Shown: positions 29,801 through 38,729 of the stretch, one piece after another
Position numbering within the stretch: the first letter of the stretch is position 1
Layout: every line of letters starts with the position of its first letter
DNA from: Opitutia bacterium
Lineage (GTDB): Bacteria; Verrucomicrobiota; Verrucomicrobiia; Opitutales; Opitutaceae
Length of the DNA stretch: 64,000 bases
Assembly: GCA_947474365.1 (NCBI GenBank)
Contig: CANJIU010000028.1
Location: 1 to 64,000, forward strand
Direction: 5' to 3'
Notes under the pieces: generated by a model
Database searches by the model: none
Seen by the model: only the letters and a program-made list of their open reading frames with translations
What the model was told of the DNA's origin: nothing
Program-made: the position numbers and the translations under genes

Positions 29801-30025
29801 GTGAAAAACGAATCAATCATCCGCGTGTTCACTGGTTCGGCGGTGTTGCTCAGTCTCGCGTTGACCTACCTTCTCGACCCGTGGTGGCTCACGCTAGCCG
29901 CCTTTGTCGGCTTCAACTCGGTCCAGTCGGCGGCCTCCGACTTCTGCCTGGTGGATTATTTTTTCCGAACGCTCCTGCCCGAAGGAACCCACCATCGCCC
30001 TTCAACGTCCGCCCCAAGTCAGTGA
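29801..30025 (+). CDS. DUF2892-type small inner-membrane protein
   Basis: A 74-residue protein from GTG 29801 with a G-rich RBS-like GGGGG about 9 bp upstream. It has two membrane segments (VFTGSAVLLSLALTYLL and WWLTLAAFVGFNSVQSAAS) around a short turn. The N-terminal NESIIRVFTG and the C-terminal DFCLVDYFF match the DUF2892 pattern seen in YgaP-like proteins, where the Cys lies near the second helix. It may be co-transcribed with the DksA-like gene 55 bp upstream. The function is unknown; such proteins are often fused to or encoded beside rhodaneses. Confidence 0.75.
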   Translation: MKNESIIRVFTGSAVLLSLALTYLLDPWWLTLAAFVGFNSVQSAASDFCLVDYFFRTLLPEGTHHRPSTSAPSQ

Positions 30026-30812
30026 GTCGTATCATCACCCTTCGATGACAAGGCTGTCATTGCGAGGGGCGCAGGGTCGTGGCGATCCCGCCGGCTTGCT
30101 GCGGCGCCGCGCTTCTCGCCACGACAGTCCAAATCACGAGGAGTGCTGGTTCCAGTATTAGACATGTTTGAGGACTGGAGCCTCCCCCTCTCGGTGACGT
30201 ACTGCGCAAATTCGGAGACGGAATTGCAGCGCGCCGCCGGAGCACGGTGTCCTGCGCAGCGCGCAACGCGCACGTCAGGGAGAGCAAGCGGCGAAGCTTC
30301 TGGCGCAACTTGCCGGTAGTCACGCCACCCGCAGCACCAGCCGGCACCACAATCGCCAGCATCAGCCGGTCTCGATCCGAAGCGCGTGAACCAATTCCGG
30401 GAATATTTTTTCCGACACTGGCGGCACAAGCCTGCGTGCTGGCGGTGGCTCCGCTGCAATCCGCCCGCGACCGGTCGAATCCACGACGATGCGGATGAAT
30501 CCGCGGCCGGCCGAACTGATGCCTGACACTGCTTGGCACCGGCCGCCTCCGCGGAAGCTCACCGGACCGAGCTGCCGAAATGGCGCCCCCGCATCCGTTG
30601 CACGGCGCGGCCGGCGGCCACGAGAATCCGGGAATCGGCCCGCCGGGTTCCGCCGTGGAATCGATGTCCGGGATCGGCGTCGTGCATCGCCACCGTCGAG
30701 CGAATCGACTGGGCGTGCGTCCCCGCACGAGCCAGTGGCGGGCGAAATCCCCAACGGAATTCAGGCAAAACACCGTATCCGCTTTCTGGAGCAATCATCA
30801 TTTGAATGGCTT
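30026..30812. other. Long stretch without a recognisable gene
   Basis: 787 bp between the DUF2892 gene and the YqjK-like gene. Open frames on both strands are Arg-, Pro- and Ala-rich and resemble no family. A leftward frame beginning MKAIQMMIAPESGYGVLPEF near 30810 could be the remnant of an exported protein, but it soon becomes low-complexity. The left edge holds a REP-like palindrome. I read it as decayed coding DNA. Confidence 0.45.
30055..30135. repeat. REP/MITE-like palindromic repeat
   Basis: The segment opens TGTCATTGCGAGGGG, a start shared by a widespread class of bacterial interspersed palindromes. It contains the inverted arms GTCGTGGCGA (30076-30085) and TCGCCACGAC (30116-30125) around a 30-nt GC-rich centre that can itself fold. 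It follows the DUF2892 stop by about 30 bp. The lack of a T-run disfavours a terminator. Other full copies were not found in the window. Confidence 0.5.
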
Positions 30813-31271
30813 TCATCGGCCCTCCTTTGGGTTGCGGCACATTCGCACTGAATCGGTTGACCTGCTGCGCACGCCTTGGCCAAGGCCTCGCGGATTCTCG
30901 CACCGTCCCCGGAAGGCATGGCTGTCGGCCTGGATGACACCGGTGAGACGGGAAATTCGTTCGTTTCCCGCGGTTTCGACCAGCCTCCAAACCCGGATCA
31001 GCGTAGCGGCCCACGGAGCCCAGCGCAACAGCCGGAGCATAAAACGCACCCGCGGATAGACCGTGCGCCCGACGAGCAGGCCCAATGGAATCGCCGCAAG
31101 TTTGGTGAGACCGGACATCTCCCGCCAACACGCCCAGGCAAAATCAATCCAAACCAGCGGGCGCACCGCCTCGGCGGCAAGAGAGACGTTCTGCGCACGG
31201 CGAACGGCAATCCGCCGCCGCAGTAACGCCTTGGCCAGCGCGAGTTCCCTCAACGTTTCGGGCGGAGGCAT
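30813..31271 (-). CDS. YqjK-like small membrane protein
   Basis: Up to 152 residues from ATG 31271, overlapping the holin-like gene by about 22 bp. The N-terminal 100 residues resemble E. coli YqjK in layout: an Arg/Leu-rich helix (LRELALAKALLRRRIAVRRA), one hydrophobic segment (SGLTKLAAIPLGLLVG), and a basic WAPWAATLIRVWRLVETAG close. The last 50 residues are polar and unlike the family, so the end may have been extended by decay of an older stop. With its two upstream neighbours it forms a yqjD-yqjE-yqjK-like set. The role is unknown. Confidence 0.55.
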   Translation of the reverse strand: MPPPETLRELALAKALLRRRIAVRRAQNVSLAAEAVRPLVWIDFAWACWREMSGLTKLAAIPLGLLVGRTVYPRVRFMLRLLRWAPWAATLIRVWRLVETAGNERISRLTGVIQADSHAFRGRCENPRGLGQGVRSRSTDSVRMCRNPKEGR

Positions 31272-31642
31272 TCGCGGTCCTGGTTGAGTTCGTCCGCACT
31301 CGCCTCGAACGGACGCGGCAGTCGGTTCAAAAAACGCCGCAGACCGATGCCGGCGGTCACGGTCGCGACGACGTAAAACACCGCCAATCCGACGAGGACC
31401 GGAATGCGCGCGGTCTCCCAATAGATACCGACCAGCAGGAGGCTCGCGAACATCAGCGCCAGCGCGCCGAGCAGCATCGTCACCCCGATTCCGATCATGG
31501 TCTGAACCAGCCGGAGCTTTTCCTCCTGCAGTTCGATCGTCACCAACTCCAGCCGATCCTGCACGGAAGCCAAGAGGCCGTCGCCCAGCGCGCAGAGCGC
31601 GCCGACGAAGCCCGACGACCGTGCCGGAGGCGGAGTGTCCAC
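31250..31642 (-). CDS. Phage-holin-like membrane protein (DUF1469, YqjE-like)
   Basis: About 130 residues from GTG 31642, placed 7 bp after the DUF883 stop; the only upstream ATG (31708) lies inside the DUF883 gene. An amphipathic first helix (LLASVQDRLELVTIELQEEKLRLV) leads into two transmembrane segments (MIGIGVTMLLGALALMFASL and ILVGLAVFYVVATVTAGIGL variants). This is the Phage_holin_3_6/YqjE layout. These proteins are linked to stationary phase or envelope stress rather than lysis. The start is inferred. Confidence 0.8.
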   Translation of the reverse strand: MDTPPPARSSGFVGALCALGDGLLASVQDRLELVTIELQEEKLRLVQTMIGIGVTMLLGALALMFASLLLVGIYWETARIPVLVGLAVFYVVATVTAGIGLRRFLNRLPRPFEASADELNQDRECLRPKR

Positions 31643-31649
31643 AACCGAA

Positions 31650-31973
31650 CTAGGTCTTGAAACGGCGGCCCAGCAATACGCCGGCGAGGAGGCCGGCGCC
31701 GACCGCAATCGTCAGGGATTGATACGGATGCGTGCGAATCGTCTCATCCGTATATTTGGCTCCGCTCGCGACCTTGCGTCGCGCGCCTTCATAGAACTGG
31801 GCGAGACGGGCCTGCGCCGCCTCCAGGCGTTCGTGCAGCGCGTCGACCGTACCGGCCGTCCGCGGGCCCGACGTGTCGTTACCAAGAATTTTTTCCGCCT
31901 CAACGACGAGGGCACGGAGTTCGTTCAGGATATCCTCCGGAGTCTGGGTGGCTATTTCCGATTGGGTTTTCAT
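31650..31973 (-). CDS. DUF883 (ElaB/YqjD/CsbD-like) membrane-anchored protein
   Basis: A 107-residue protein from ATG 31973 (MKTQSEIATQTPEDILNELR). It has a long charged helix followed by a C-terminal membrane anchor with THPYQSLTIAVGAGLLAGVL and the family end GRRF. In E. coli the relatives YqjD and ElaB are RpoS-controlled inner-membrane proteins that can bind ribosomes in stationary phase. It heads the three-gene leftward set. About 238 bp separate it from the sulfatase upstream and should hold its promoter. Confidence 0.88.
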   Translation of the reverse strand: MKTQSEIATQTPEDILNELRALVVEAEKILGNDTSGPRTAGTVDALHERLEAAQARLAQFYEGARRKVASGAKYTDETIRTHPYQSLTIAVGAGLLAGVLLGRRFKT

Positions 31974-32211
31974 GGTATGGCTTTCTTGATTTTCCGATCC
32001 GACTGATCCCGACCGGGCCGATGACCCGGCTGAAACCAAGCTGGATTTCGGGTGATCGTCTCGCGCCACCATCGCCCAGATCAAAAAAAGTGCTCCGCAT
32101 TTTACGCAAATTTCCGCGCATCCCTTGGCGACGGCGATACCGTGCGCAGCACCACCTGTTACCACGAAGTGACCGCACTGGCGCCAGACCCGACCCCGTT
32201 CCAGCGCGGCC

Positions 32212-33636
32212 CTAACGCTTCTTCGCTCGCGGCGTGGCGGGCGCCAACGCCTCGGCCTCCGCCACCGTCTTGGCCGCGAGTCCGGCGAGTCGCTTCACGA
32301 TCTCGGGATTTTGCGCGGCCACGTCGTGCTGTTCCCCCGGATCGGACAACAGATCGAAAAGTTGCATCTTCGCCGGGGCATCCCCAGTCGTGAGCCCAGG
32401 ATGGGCGCGGACCGAGGCTTGTTCGTAAGGTGCGAGGATGGTCACGCCATCGGGTGCGCGCGGATCCACCCAATGCTCCCCCAACCGATCGCCCGTGGCC
32501 AATCCGGGACTCGGCGCCAACAGATGTAATTTCCATCGGGCGTCCCGCACCATCGCGATCTGCCCGCCGCGCTGGCCGAAGATCACCGGATGCGGACTTT
32601 CCGCGGCACTCGTGAAAAGCGGCATGATGTCCCGCCCGTCGATGACCCGATCCGCCGGCGCCGCGACGCCCGCAACCTTCAGCGCAGTCGTAAACAAATC
32701 CATCATCACCGCCGGCTGCGCGCTCACGTGCCCGGCGGGAATCTTTCCCGGCCACCGCGCGATACACGGCACCCGATAGCCGCCCTCGTAAGAACTGCCC
32801 TTCATGCCGCGCAGGCCGCCCGTGCTTCCGCCGAACGTCGCGCCGTTGTCGCTCGTGAAGACGACGAACGTCTGCTCGTCGAGGCCCAGTTGCTTCAGCT
32901 TCGCGAGCACCTGCCCCACCCCCCAGTCCAGTTCCGCGACGGCATCACCGTAAAGGCCCGCGCCGCTTTTCTGATAAAAGGCCTCCGACGCGGCGAGCGG
33001 CTTGTGCGGCATCGCGTGCGGCAGATAGAGGAAGAAAGGGCGCGACCGGTTGCGCTCGATGAAGTCCAGCGCCCGCTCGGTGTAGCGCCGGGTGATCGTC
33101 GCCTGCACCACGGGGTACTCCACGCGCTTTTCGCCCTCGAGCAGCTGCACCGGGCGCATGTCGTTCGAGTAGGGGATGCCAAAATATTCGTCAAACCCGC
33201 GCCGCGTCGGCAGCCACTCCGGCTTCGCGTGACCGAGGTGCCACTTGCCGATCATGCCCGTGGCGAAACCCGCCGACTTGAACACCTGCGCGAGTGTCAC
33301 CTCCCGCTCGGAAAGGTGCAACCCGTCCGCGTCGGGCCCGCCGTCGGGCGCTGGATTCTGGTTCATGCCGGAGCGAAACGGGTAGCGTCCCGTCAGCAAC
33401 GAGGCGCGCGTCGGCGCGCAAAATGACATCGGGCAGTTGAAGTGCGTGAGTTTCGCGCCCTCCGCCGCCATGCGGTCGAGATGCGGGGTCTTGAACTTCG
33501 GGTGACCGTAGCACGACAGGTCACCGTAACCGAGGTCGTCCGCGAGAATGACGATGACATTGGTCGCCCGCGAGGCGGCAAAGAGCGGTGCGGCCAGCAA
33601 GAGGAGCGCGGGGAGCGCGAAGAGATTTGCTTTCAT
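32212..33636 (-). CDS. Secreted type I sulfatase
   Basis: A 474-residue sulfatase from ATG 33636 (MKANLFALPALLLLAAPLFA signal). Motifs are NVIVILADDLGYGDLSCYGH, the formylglycine site CAPTRASLLTG with Cys73, GMIGKWHLGH, LPHAMPHKPLA and FTSDNGATFGGS. The arrangement is of the arylsulfatase A / N-acetylgalactosamine-6-sulfatase type. An in-frame extension to 33867 has no signal features and overlaps the promoter region of the divergent ABC exporter. It stands apart from other sulfatases. Substrate unknown; activity depends on a formylglycine-generating system. Confidence 0.93.
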   Translation of the reverse strand: MKANLFALPALLLLAAPLFAASRATNVIVILADDLGYGDLSCYGHPKFKTPHLDRMAAEGAKLTHFNCPMSFCAPTRASLLTGRYPFRSGMNQNPAPDGGPDADGLHLSEREVTLAQVFKSAGFATGMIGKWHLGHAKPEWLPTRRGFDEYFGIPYSNDMRPVQLLEGEKRVEYPVVQATITRRYTERALDFIERNRSRPFFLYLPHAMPHKPLAASEAFYQKSGAGLYGDAVAELDWGVGQVLAKLKQLGLDEQTFVVFTSDNGATFGGSTGGLRGMKGSSYEGGYRVPCIARWPGKIPAGHVSAQPAVMMDLFTTALKVAGVAAPADRVIDGRDIMPLFTSAAESPHPVIFGQRGGQIAMVRDARWKLHLLAPSPGLATGDRLGEHWVDPRAPDGVTILAPYEQASVRAHPGLTTGDAPAKMQLFDLLSDPGEQHDVAAQNPEIVKRLAGLAAKTVAEAEALAPATPRAKKR

Positions 33637-33790
33637 CAACAACAGGGTTCGAGGGTGACGCGGGGTTGGGAGCGGAACGTAAGACTGATGACGCGAGGCC
33701 CCCTCCACGGCAACCTCGGGCAAAGGAAAAATCCGATCCCAACGCCACGGGCCGTTTGTGTTTTCCGCGGACGCGGCCAGCGTCTGGCCC

Positions 33791-35674
33791 ATGTCCCGCC
33801 ACCACGCCTCATCGGAAGATATCGCGCTTGATCGCCTGCCCAAGGCACCGCTCAACCGAGAGAGCATCCGGGAAACCCTTTCGCTCGCGCGTTATATCAA
33901 GCCCTATCGCCGGCGCTTCCTCGCCGGGCTCGCCACGTTGTTTCTCAGCGCGACCTGCGGACTCGTTTTCCCTTTTCTCGCGGGAAGTTTGATCGACGCC
34001 GCGATGCGGCCGGGCGGAGTGTCGCTGCCGATGCTCGGGCCGCTGAGCCTGAATCAAGTGGCGTTGATTTTGGCAGCGGCGGTTTCCCTGCAGGCCCTGG
34101 CTTCGTTCAACAGCGCGCTGGCGTTCAATCGCGTGGGCCAGAGCGCCCTCGCCGATCTTCGCCGGGAATGCTACCAGCGGCTGATCGCGCTGCCGATGGC
34201 GTTCTTCGGCCAGCGCCGGATCGGCGAGCTCACGAGCCGGGTTTCTACCGACGTCGCGCAAATCGAGGGCGCATTGATCGACGCCCTGCCCCAGATGTGC
34301 CGTCAATCCGTGTTCCTGCTCGGCGGCATCACGCTGATCGCGATCACGTCCGGCCAGTTGACGGCCGTGATGCTCGGGACGCTGCCAATCCTGATTGCAG
34401 CGGCGGTTTTTTTCGGCCGACGGCTGCGGCGTTTCTCCCGGGAGACGCAGGACCAGCTCGCGGCCACGAACACGATTGTCGAGGAGACACTGCAGGCGAT
34501 CGCGAGCGTGAAGGCCTTCGCCAACGAAACGTTCGAGCTGGGCCGATACGACGCCTCCAACCGCCGCGTGCTGGCGGCGGCGCTGAGCGCGGCGCGGTGG
34601 CGGGCGGTATTCGTCGCGTTCTTCATTTTGGCCCTCTTCGGCGGCATCGTGATCGTGCTGTGGTTTGGTGCGGGGCTGCTCCAGAGCGGGAAGATCACGC
34701 CGGGCGAGCTGACGCGTTTCGTGCTCTATTCCACCTTTGTGGCGGGGGCGATGGGCCAGTCGGCGGAGTTGTTCAGCCAGATCCAGAAGACGGTCGGCGC
34801 CACCCAGCGCGTCCGCGAACTCCTGCGCGAGCCAACGGAAATCGATCTCGATCACCGGCGCGCGACCACCGCCACGATGCCACCCGGCCGCTCAAAGGGC
34901 GCGGTGGAGTTTGCCGACGTGTGCTTTCGTTATCCGGCGCGAAAGGAAGTAGCGGTGTTGCGCCACCTCAACCTGTCCGCCCGCCCCGGCGAACGCATCG
35001 CCCTCGTCGGTCCCAGTGGCGCCGGCAAGTCCACCATCACGGCGCTGCTGCTGCGGTTCTACGACCCAGAGAGCGGCCACCTGTTGATCGACTCGCGTGA
35101 CGCCCGTGACTATCCGCTCACCTGGCTCCGCGCGCAGATGGCGATCGTGCCCCAGGACGTGCTGCTCTTTGGCGGCACGATCGCCGAGAACATCGCCTAT
35201 GGACGACCGGGTGCGGACGAGGCGGCGATCCGCGAAGCCGCCCGGCAGGCCAACGCCGACGTGTTCATCCGCGCTTTTCCGGAAGGTTATGCGACGCTGG
35301 TGGGCGACCGCGGCATCAAGCTCTCCGGTGGGCAGCGCCAGCGCATCGCGATCGCCCGCGCCATTTTAAAGAACCCGGCGATCCTGATCCTCGACGAAGC
35401 CACGAGCTCGCTCGACAGCGAAAGCGAATCGCTCGTGCAGGTCGCGCTCGATCACCTGATGCAGGGCCGCACGACGTTCATCATCGCCCATCGCCTCGCC
35501 ACCGTGCGCAACGCCGATCGAATCGCCGTGATCGACGCCGGTCAGGTCGTGGAGCTGGGCACCCACGACGAGCTGGCCGCCCGGCCCGACGGCCTCTATC
35601 AACGCCTCAGCGCGCTGCAATTCGGCCAACTGCCCGCGACCGAACCAGGTACGCCGCTCGAAGCGCAGCCCTGA
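33791..35674 (+). CDS. ABC exporter, fused permease-ATPase (MsbA/lipid-multidrug type)
   Basis: A 627-residue half-transporter from ATG 33791. Six hydrophobic segments lie in residues about 35-320 (for example FLAGLATLFLSATCGLVFPF) with the coupling region FFGQRRIGELTSRVSTDVAQ. The ATPase domain has Walker A GPSGAGKST near 407, the Q-loop VPQDVLLF, signature LSGGQRQRIAIARA near 512, Walker B ILILDEATSSLD, and the H-loop IAHRL. It should dimerise and export a lipid, drug or peptide. It is divergent from the sulfatase with about 155 bp between the starts. No partner genes point to a substrate. Confidence 0.92.
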   Translation: MSRHHASSEDIALDRLPKAPLNRESIRETLSLARYIKPYRRRFLAGLATLFLSATCGLVFPFLAGSLIDAAMRPGGVSLPMLGPLSLNQVALILAAAVSLQALASFNSALAFNRVGQSALADLRRECYQRLIALPMAFFGQRRIGELTSRVSTDVAQIEGALIDALPQMCRQSVFLLGGITLIAITSGQLTAVMLGTLPILIAAAVFFGRRLRRFSRETQDQLAATNTIVEETLQAIASVKAFANETFELGRYDASNRRVLAAALSAARWRAVFVAFFILALFGGIVIVLWFGAGLLQSGKITPGELTRFVLYSTFVAGAMGQSAELFSQIQKTVGATQRVRELLREPTEIDLDHRRATTATMPPGRSKGAVEFADVCFRYPARKEVAVLRHLNLSARPGERIALVGPSGAGKSTITALLLRFYDPESGHLLIDSRDARDYPLTWLRAQMAIVPQDVLLFGGTIAENIAYGRPGADEAAIREAARQANADVFIRAFPEGYATLVGDRGIKLSGGQRQRIAIARAILKNPAILILDEATSSLDSESESLVQVALDHLMQGRTTFIIAHRLATVRNADRIAVIDAGQVVELGTHDELAARPDGLYQRLSALQFGQLPATEPGTPLEAQP

Positions 35675-35767
35675 GCGAAAAATCCCAGGTCTTGCGCCGA
35701 TCCCAAGTGTTGCGCACGGTTTGTCGTCCTCCCCGGAGGAACCACCAAAACTAAATCGTCATCATCC

Positions 35768-36004
35768 ATGCCAACTCCCGTCGTCGCCCAAAAGTCCCCA
35801 TACGTTCTCGATGCCAAGCCCGGCACCTATTGGTGGTGCTCCTGCGGCCAGTCCAAGGGCCAGCCGTTCTGCGATGGCTCACACAAGGGCTCGGCGTTTT
35901 CGCCTGTGAAAGTCGAAATCGCCGCCGAAGGAAAAGTCGCATGGTGCGGTTGCAAGCACTCGAAAAACGGTGCGTTTTGCGACGGTAGTCACAAACACCT
36001 CTGA
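35768..36004 (+). CDS. Tandem CDGSH iron-sulfur protein
   Basis: A 78-residue protein with two CDGSH [2Fe-2S] motifs: Cys24, Cys26, Cys35, His39 and Cys60, Cys62, Cys71, His75. Each has the C-x-C-x8-C-D-G-S-H spacing typical of mitoNEET-type three-Cys one-His ligation. Two motifs in one chain match the CISD3 (Miner2) architecture, which folds as a pseudo-dimer. There is no signal peptide or anchor, so it is cytoplasmic. The role is likely electron or iron-sulfur transfer. It stands as a single gene 93 bp after the ABC exporter. Confidence 0.95.
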   Translation: MPTPVVAQKSPYVLDAKPGTYWWCSCGQSKGQPFCDGSHKGSAFSPVKVEIAAEGKVAWCGCKHSKNGAFCDGSHKHL

Positions 36005-36100
36005 TTCGTCGGAGCGGGCCGTCAAAACGCCCGCGGCGCTGAATGCGACCGGGCCCGTTGATCGGATGCTCGTTGTTCCGACGGATCGCTCCGGGTGGAT

Positions 36101-38086
36101 TCAATGATGGTCCGCAAAAAGATCCGCATAGCCGTTGACCGCGGGCGCCGCGTTTAGGGAACGCGGGTGATGGTTCGTCACGGCCAATCGCGGAGAATTT
36201 CCCGCAGGTGCGTTCGGACGGAGTTTTTCCTCCCGGTTCGCCGGGCGTTTGCGCTCCGTCTGCGGCAGGTCCGGAGCCGCGTTCACCACCTTGGCGTGCT
36301 CGCCTCCAACCATCGCGAGCAACTGGTTGACGACGCCGGTCAACTCCACCGTCTGCGCGTTGAGTTCCTCGGCGGCGGCGGCCGACTCCTCCGCGACGGC
36401 CGCGTTGGACTGGGTCACCTTGTCCATCTGCGAGACGGCGATGTTCACCTGGCCAATGCCCTCGGTCTGTTCGCGCGAAGCCGTGGCAATTTCCGTGACC
36501 AAACTGTCGACCTGCCGGGCTTTCTCCACGATCCCGACAAAGTGCTGCGCCACCTTGTCGGAGAACTGCGCGCCATGCTCGCAGCGCTTGACGCAGTCGT
36601 CGATTTTTTCGGCCGTCTGCCGCGCCGCGGTGGCGGAGCGCTGGGCGAGGGCGCGGACCTCTTCGGCCACCACGGCGAAGCCGGCGCCGGATTCACCCGC
36701 GCGGGCCGCCTCCACCGCGGCGTTGAGGGCGAGGATGTTGGTCTGGAAGGCAATCTCATCGATCGACTTCACGATTTTCGCGACGTTGGTGGCGGAGGCG
36801 TTGATGGCGTCCATCGCCGTTTTCATCGCGTCCATGTCGGCTGAGCCGGCATCCGCCGCCTCGCGGGTCTGGCCGGAAAGCGTCTTGGCCTGCGTCGCCG
36901 ACTCGGCGTTGCGCTTGGTCATGCTGGAGATTTCCTCCAGTGCAGAGGACGTCTCCTCGAGGCTCGCGGCCTGCTCGCTCGCGCCTTCCGCGAGGGTCTG
37001 GGCGGACGCGGAAACCTGGTGGGCGGCATCCGTCACCTCGTTCGATCCCTCGGCCATGGAGGATGCGACGAGCACCATGTTTCGAGTCAGGGCGCGAATG
37101 ATCCACCAGCAGGCCAGCAGCGTGACGCCGACGACCAGGCCCGTGCTCAGCGACAGGATGGCAAACTGCCGGCGGGCGCCGTCGCGGATCTGCTCCGCAT
37201 TGCGGGCGTAGTCGATCGCCAGACGATCCTCCACCTCCTTCATGCGGTTGATCCGGGCGGTGCTGGCGTCGAACCACTCGGCCACCTTGATCCCGAAGCC
37301 CCCCGTAGCGGATTTCTCCGCGGCGACCGTACGCATCCGGGCCACGGTTTCGAAAGCCGGGCCGCTCATGCGATCGGCCACAAACTGCAGCTGCGCCTGG
37401 GAGGCGAAACTCTCGAAGACGCGCAGGTAGGTGCGTTGCATCGCCTCGATTTGCGTGAACCGCCGGAAGGATTCGCTCGTAAAGGCATCCGCGGTGAAGA
37501 CACCCGTGAGGGTGGCGCGTTCGATGCCGGCCTGCTCCTTGGCCTGCAGAAAATTCACATAACACGAAATGCCGTTGCCGATGTCCGCATCCTTGCTGAG
37601 GTGCGACATCGCCACCACCACATCGAGCAACGCGGCAATCGTCTGAGTGTAATAGGCGGCGGAATCCGACGCCGACACCCGCAGCGCGGTAATGCCGGTG
37701 CGTTTCTCCGCCAAATTGCCTAGGCCGGCGACCCCGGCCCGCAATTTTCCCTGAAAGCCCGTCCCAAAACGGGCGGCGTCAAAGGTCTGCAGCAATCCGT
37801 TCAACGTCGCGACCATGCCATCGGTGGCCACCCGTTGGTCGCGCAACTCGCTGGCGAACTCCTTCCCGCCGCTGCCGAGAAATCCGGCGGATCGCCCCCG
37901 CTCCTTCTGCAATTCGTGGACAGTGTTGCCGACCTGCTGCAACACCGCGGAGTTTTGATCCAGGATCAGGTAGTCTTGGTAGACCACCCATTTTTCGAAT
38001 GAGCTGCGAACACCGAAGAAGACCAAGCTGACGAGGGGAAGCAACACGAGGCCGAGAAGCTTGGAAGCGAGAGATGCCTTTTTCAT
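36101..38086 (-). CDS. Methyl-accepting chemotaxis protein with NIT-type sensor domain
   Basis: A 661-residue chemoreceptor from ATG 38086. TM1 (about 8-28) is followed by a periplasmic helical domain of about 275 residues with the NIT signature [19 protein letters not shown] and a later [25 protein letters not shown]2 is [21 protein letters not shown] clear HAMP domain is not visible after it. The signalling hairpin [20 protein letters not shown] is intact. NIT domains are predicted to sense nitrate and nitrite. No che genes are adjacent. An FNR-like box lies about 155 bp upstream of the start. Confidence 0.92.
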   Translation of the reverse strand: MKKASLASKLLGLVLLPLVSLVFFGVRSSFEKWVVYQDYLILDQNSAVLQQVGNTVHELQKERGRSAGFLGSGGKEFASELRDQRVATDGMVATLNGLLQTFDAARFGTGFQGKLRAGVAGLGNLAEKRTGITALRVSASDSAAYYTQTIAALLDVVVAMSHLSKDADIGNGISCYVNFLQAKEQAGIERATLTGVFTADAFTSESFRRFTQIEAMQRTYLRVFESFASQAQLQFVADRMSGPAFETVARMRTVAAEKSATGGFGIKVAEWFDASTARINRMKEVEDRLAIDYARNAEQIRDGARRQFAILSLSTGLVVGVTLLACWWIIRALTRNMVLVASSMAEGSNEVTDAAHQVSASAQTLAEGASEQAASLEETSSALEEISSMTKRNAESATQAKTLSGQTREAADAGSADMDAMKTAMDAINASATNVAKIVKSIDEIAFQTNILALNAAVEAARAGESGAGFAVVAEEVRALAQRSATAARQTAEKIDDCVKRCEHGAQFSDKVAQHFVGIVEKARQVDSLVTEIATASREQTEGIGQVNIAVSQMDKVTQSNAAVAEESAAAAEELNAQTVELTGVVNQLLAMVGGEHAKVVNAAPDLPQTERKRPANREEKLRPNAPAGNSPRLAVTNHHPRSLNAAPAVNGYADLFADHH

Positions 38087-38192
38087 GAGAGTAAGGGGTA
38101 GGTGCCGAATGGGGTTGGGAAGGGATGATTTTCGTGCCATTGGGCGCAGCGAAGGCCGGCGGGGAAGGGCGAAGGCGCGTTACCGCATCGCT

Positions 38193-38198
38193 ATTATC
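38193..38198 (-). promoter_or_regulatory. Putative -10 element for the chemoreceptor promoter
   Basis: On the minus strand GATAAT lies in the sequence leading to the chemoreceptor. A start point about 7 nt downstream would put the FNR-like box near -60, where class I Crp/Fnr sites lie. No good -35 is seen, which fits an activator-dependent promoter. This is an inference from spacing alone. Confidence 0.3.
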
Positions 38199-38239
38199 GT
38201 ACCGCCGCGCGCCGACCGTAGTCCTAACCGCCGGAAACC

Positions 38240-38253
38240 TTGATTTGAATCAA
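38240..38253. promoter_or_regulatory. Perfect FNR/CRP-family binding box
   Basis: TTGATTTGAATCAA matches the FNR consensus TTGAT-N4-ATCAA at every defined position. It is the core of a longer perfect inverted repeat (38236-38257, 10-bp arms). It lies about 155 bp upstream of the NIT-domain chemoreceptor, so control by an oxygen- or nitrogen-oxide-responsive Crp/Fnr regulator is plausible. A hairpin role is the alternative, since a second perfect palindrome (CCCGCTG-A-CAGCGGG) follows at 38259-38273, though no T-run is present. Confidence 0.55.
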
Positions 38254-38672
38254 GGTTCCCCGCTGACAGCGGGTGCTCGCGTTCTCGGGGTGACACTCCG
38301 AACGCGCCGAATGCGGAGGGCCTACTTCAGTTAAATTGAACCACGGATCGACCCAGCGCGGAACGGAGGCCGGGGGAGGAGTGCCCACGGAAAAAACCGA
38401 AGCAGCGTAGTCCGAGTGTTCCGTGTTTTCCGTCGGCCCAAAGGCTTGGGGCAGGATGCACGCGGCCAGGCCCATGATCAGACCCGGGACCACGAATGGA
38501 CCCGGATCCAGAGGCGGGAATTCTAAGATCAGTTTTTTAATCCTCAAAAATTGAACCTTTCGCGCCGGGGATCGTCCAAAGCGGCACCCATTCCCGCGTC
38601 ACCGACCAGCGCCAAACCGGCGGATTTGGGGCTTGGCCGGGTGCGGCTGGGCCGAAGACTGGCCATCATGAA

Positions 38673-38716
38673 GGTCCCAGCGTGGTCCCAGGATGGTCCC
38701 GGCTAGGTCCCAGGAG
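38673..38716 (+). repeat. 11-bp tandem repeat, four copies
   Basis: Four consecutive 11-bp units beginning GGTCCC (GGTCCCAGCGT, GGTCCCAGGAT, GGTCCCGGCTA, GGTCCCAGGAG). The first six bases are invariant and the last five vary. One turn of DNA is about 10.5 bp, so the units present one face of the helix. The array lies in otherwise non-coding DNA just before the gene relic. A protein-binding array or slippage product are both possible. Confidence 0.75.
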
Positions 38717-38729
38717 ATAGCTTGGCAAC

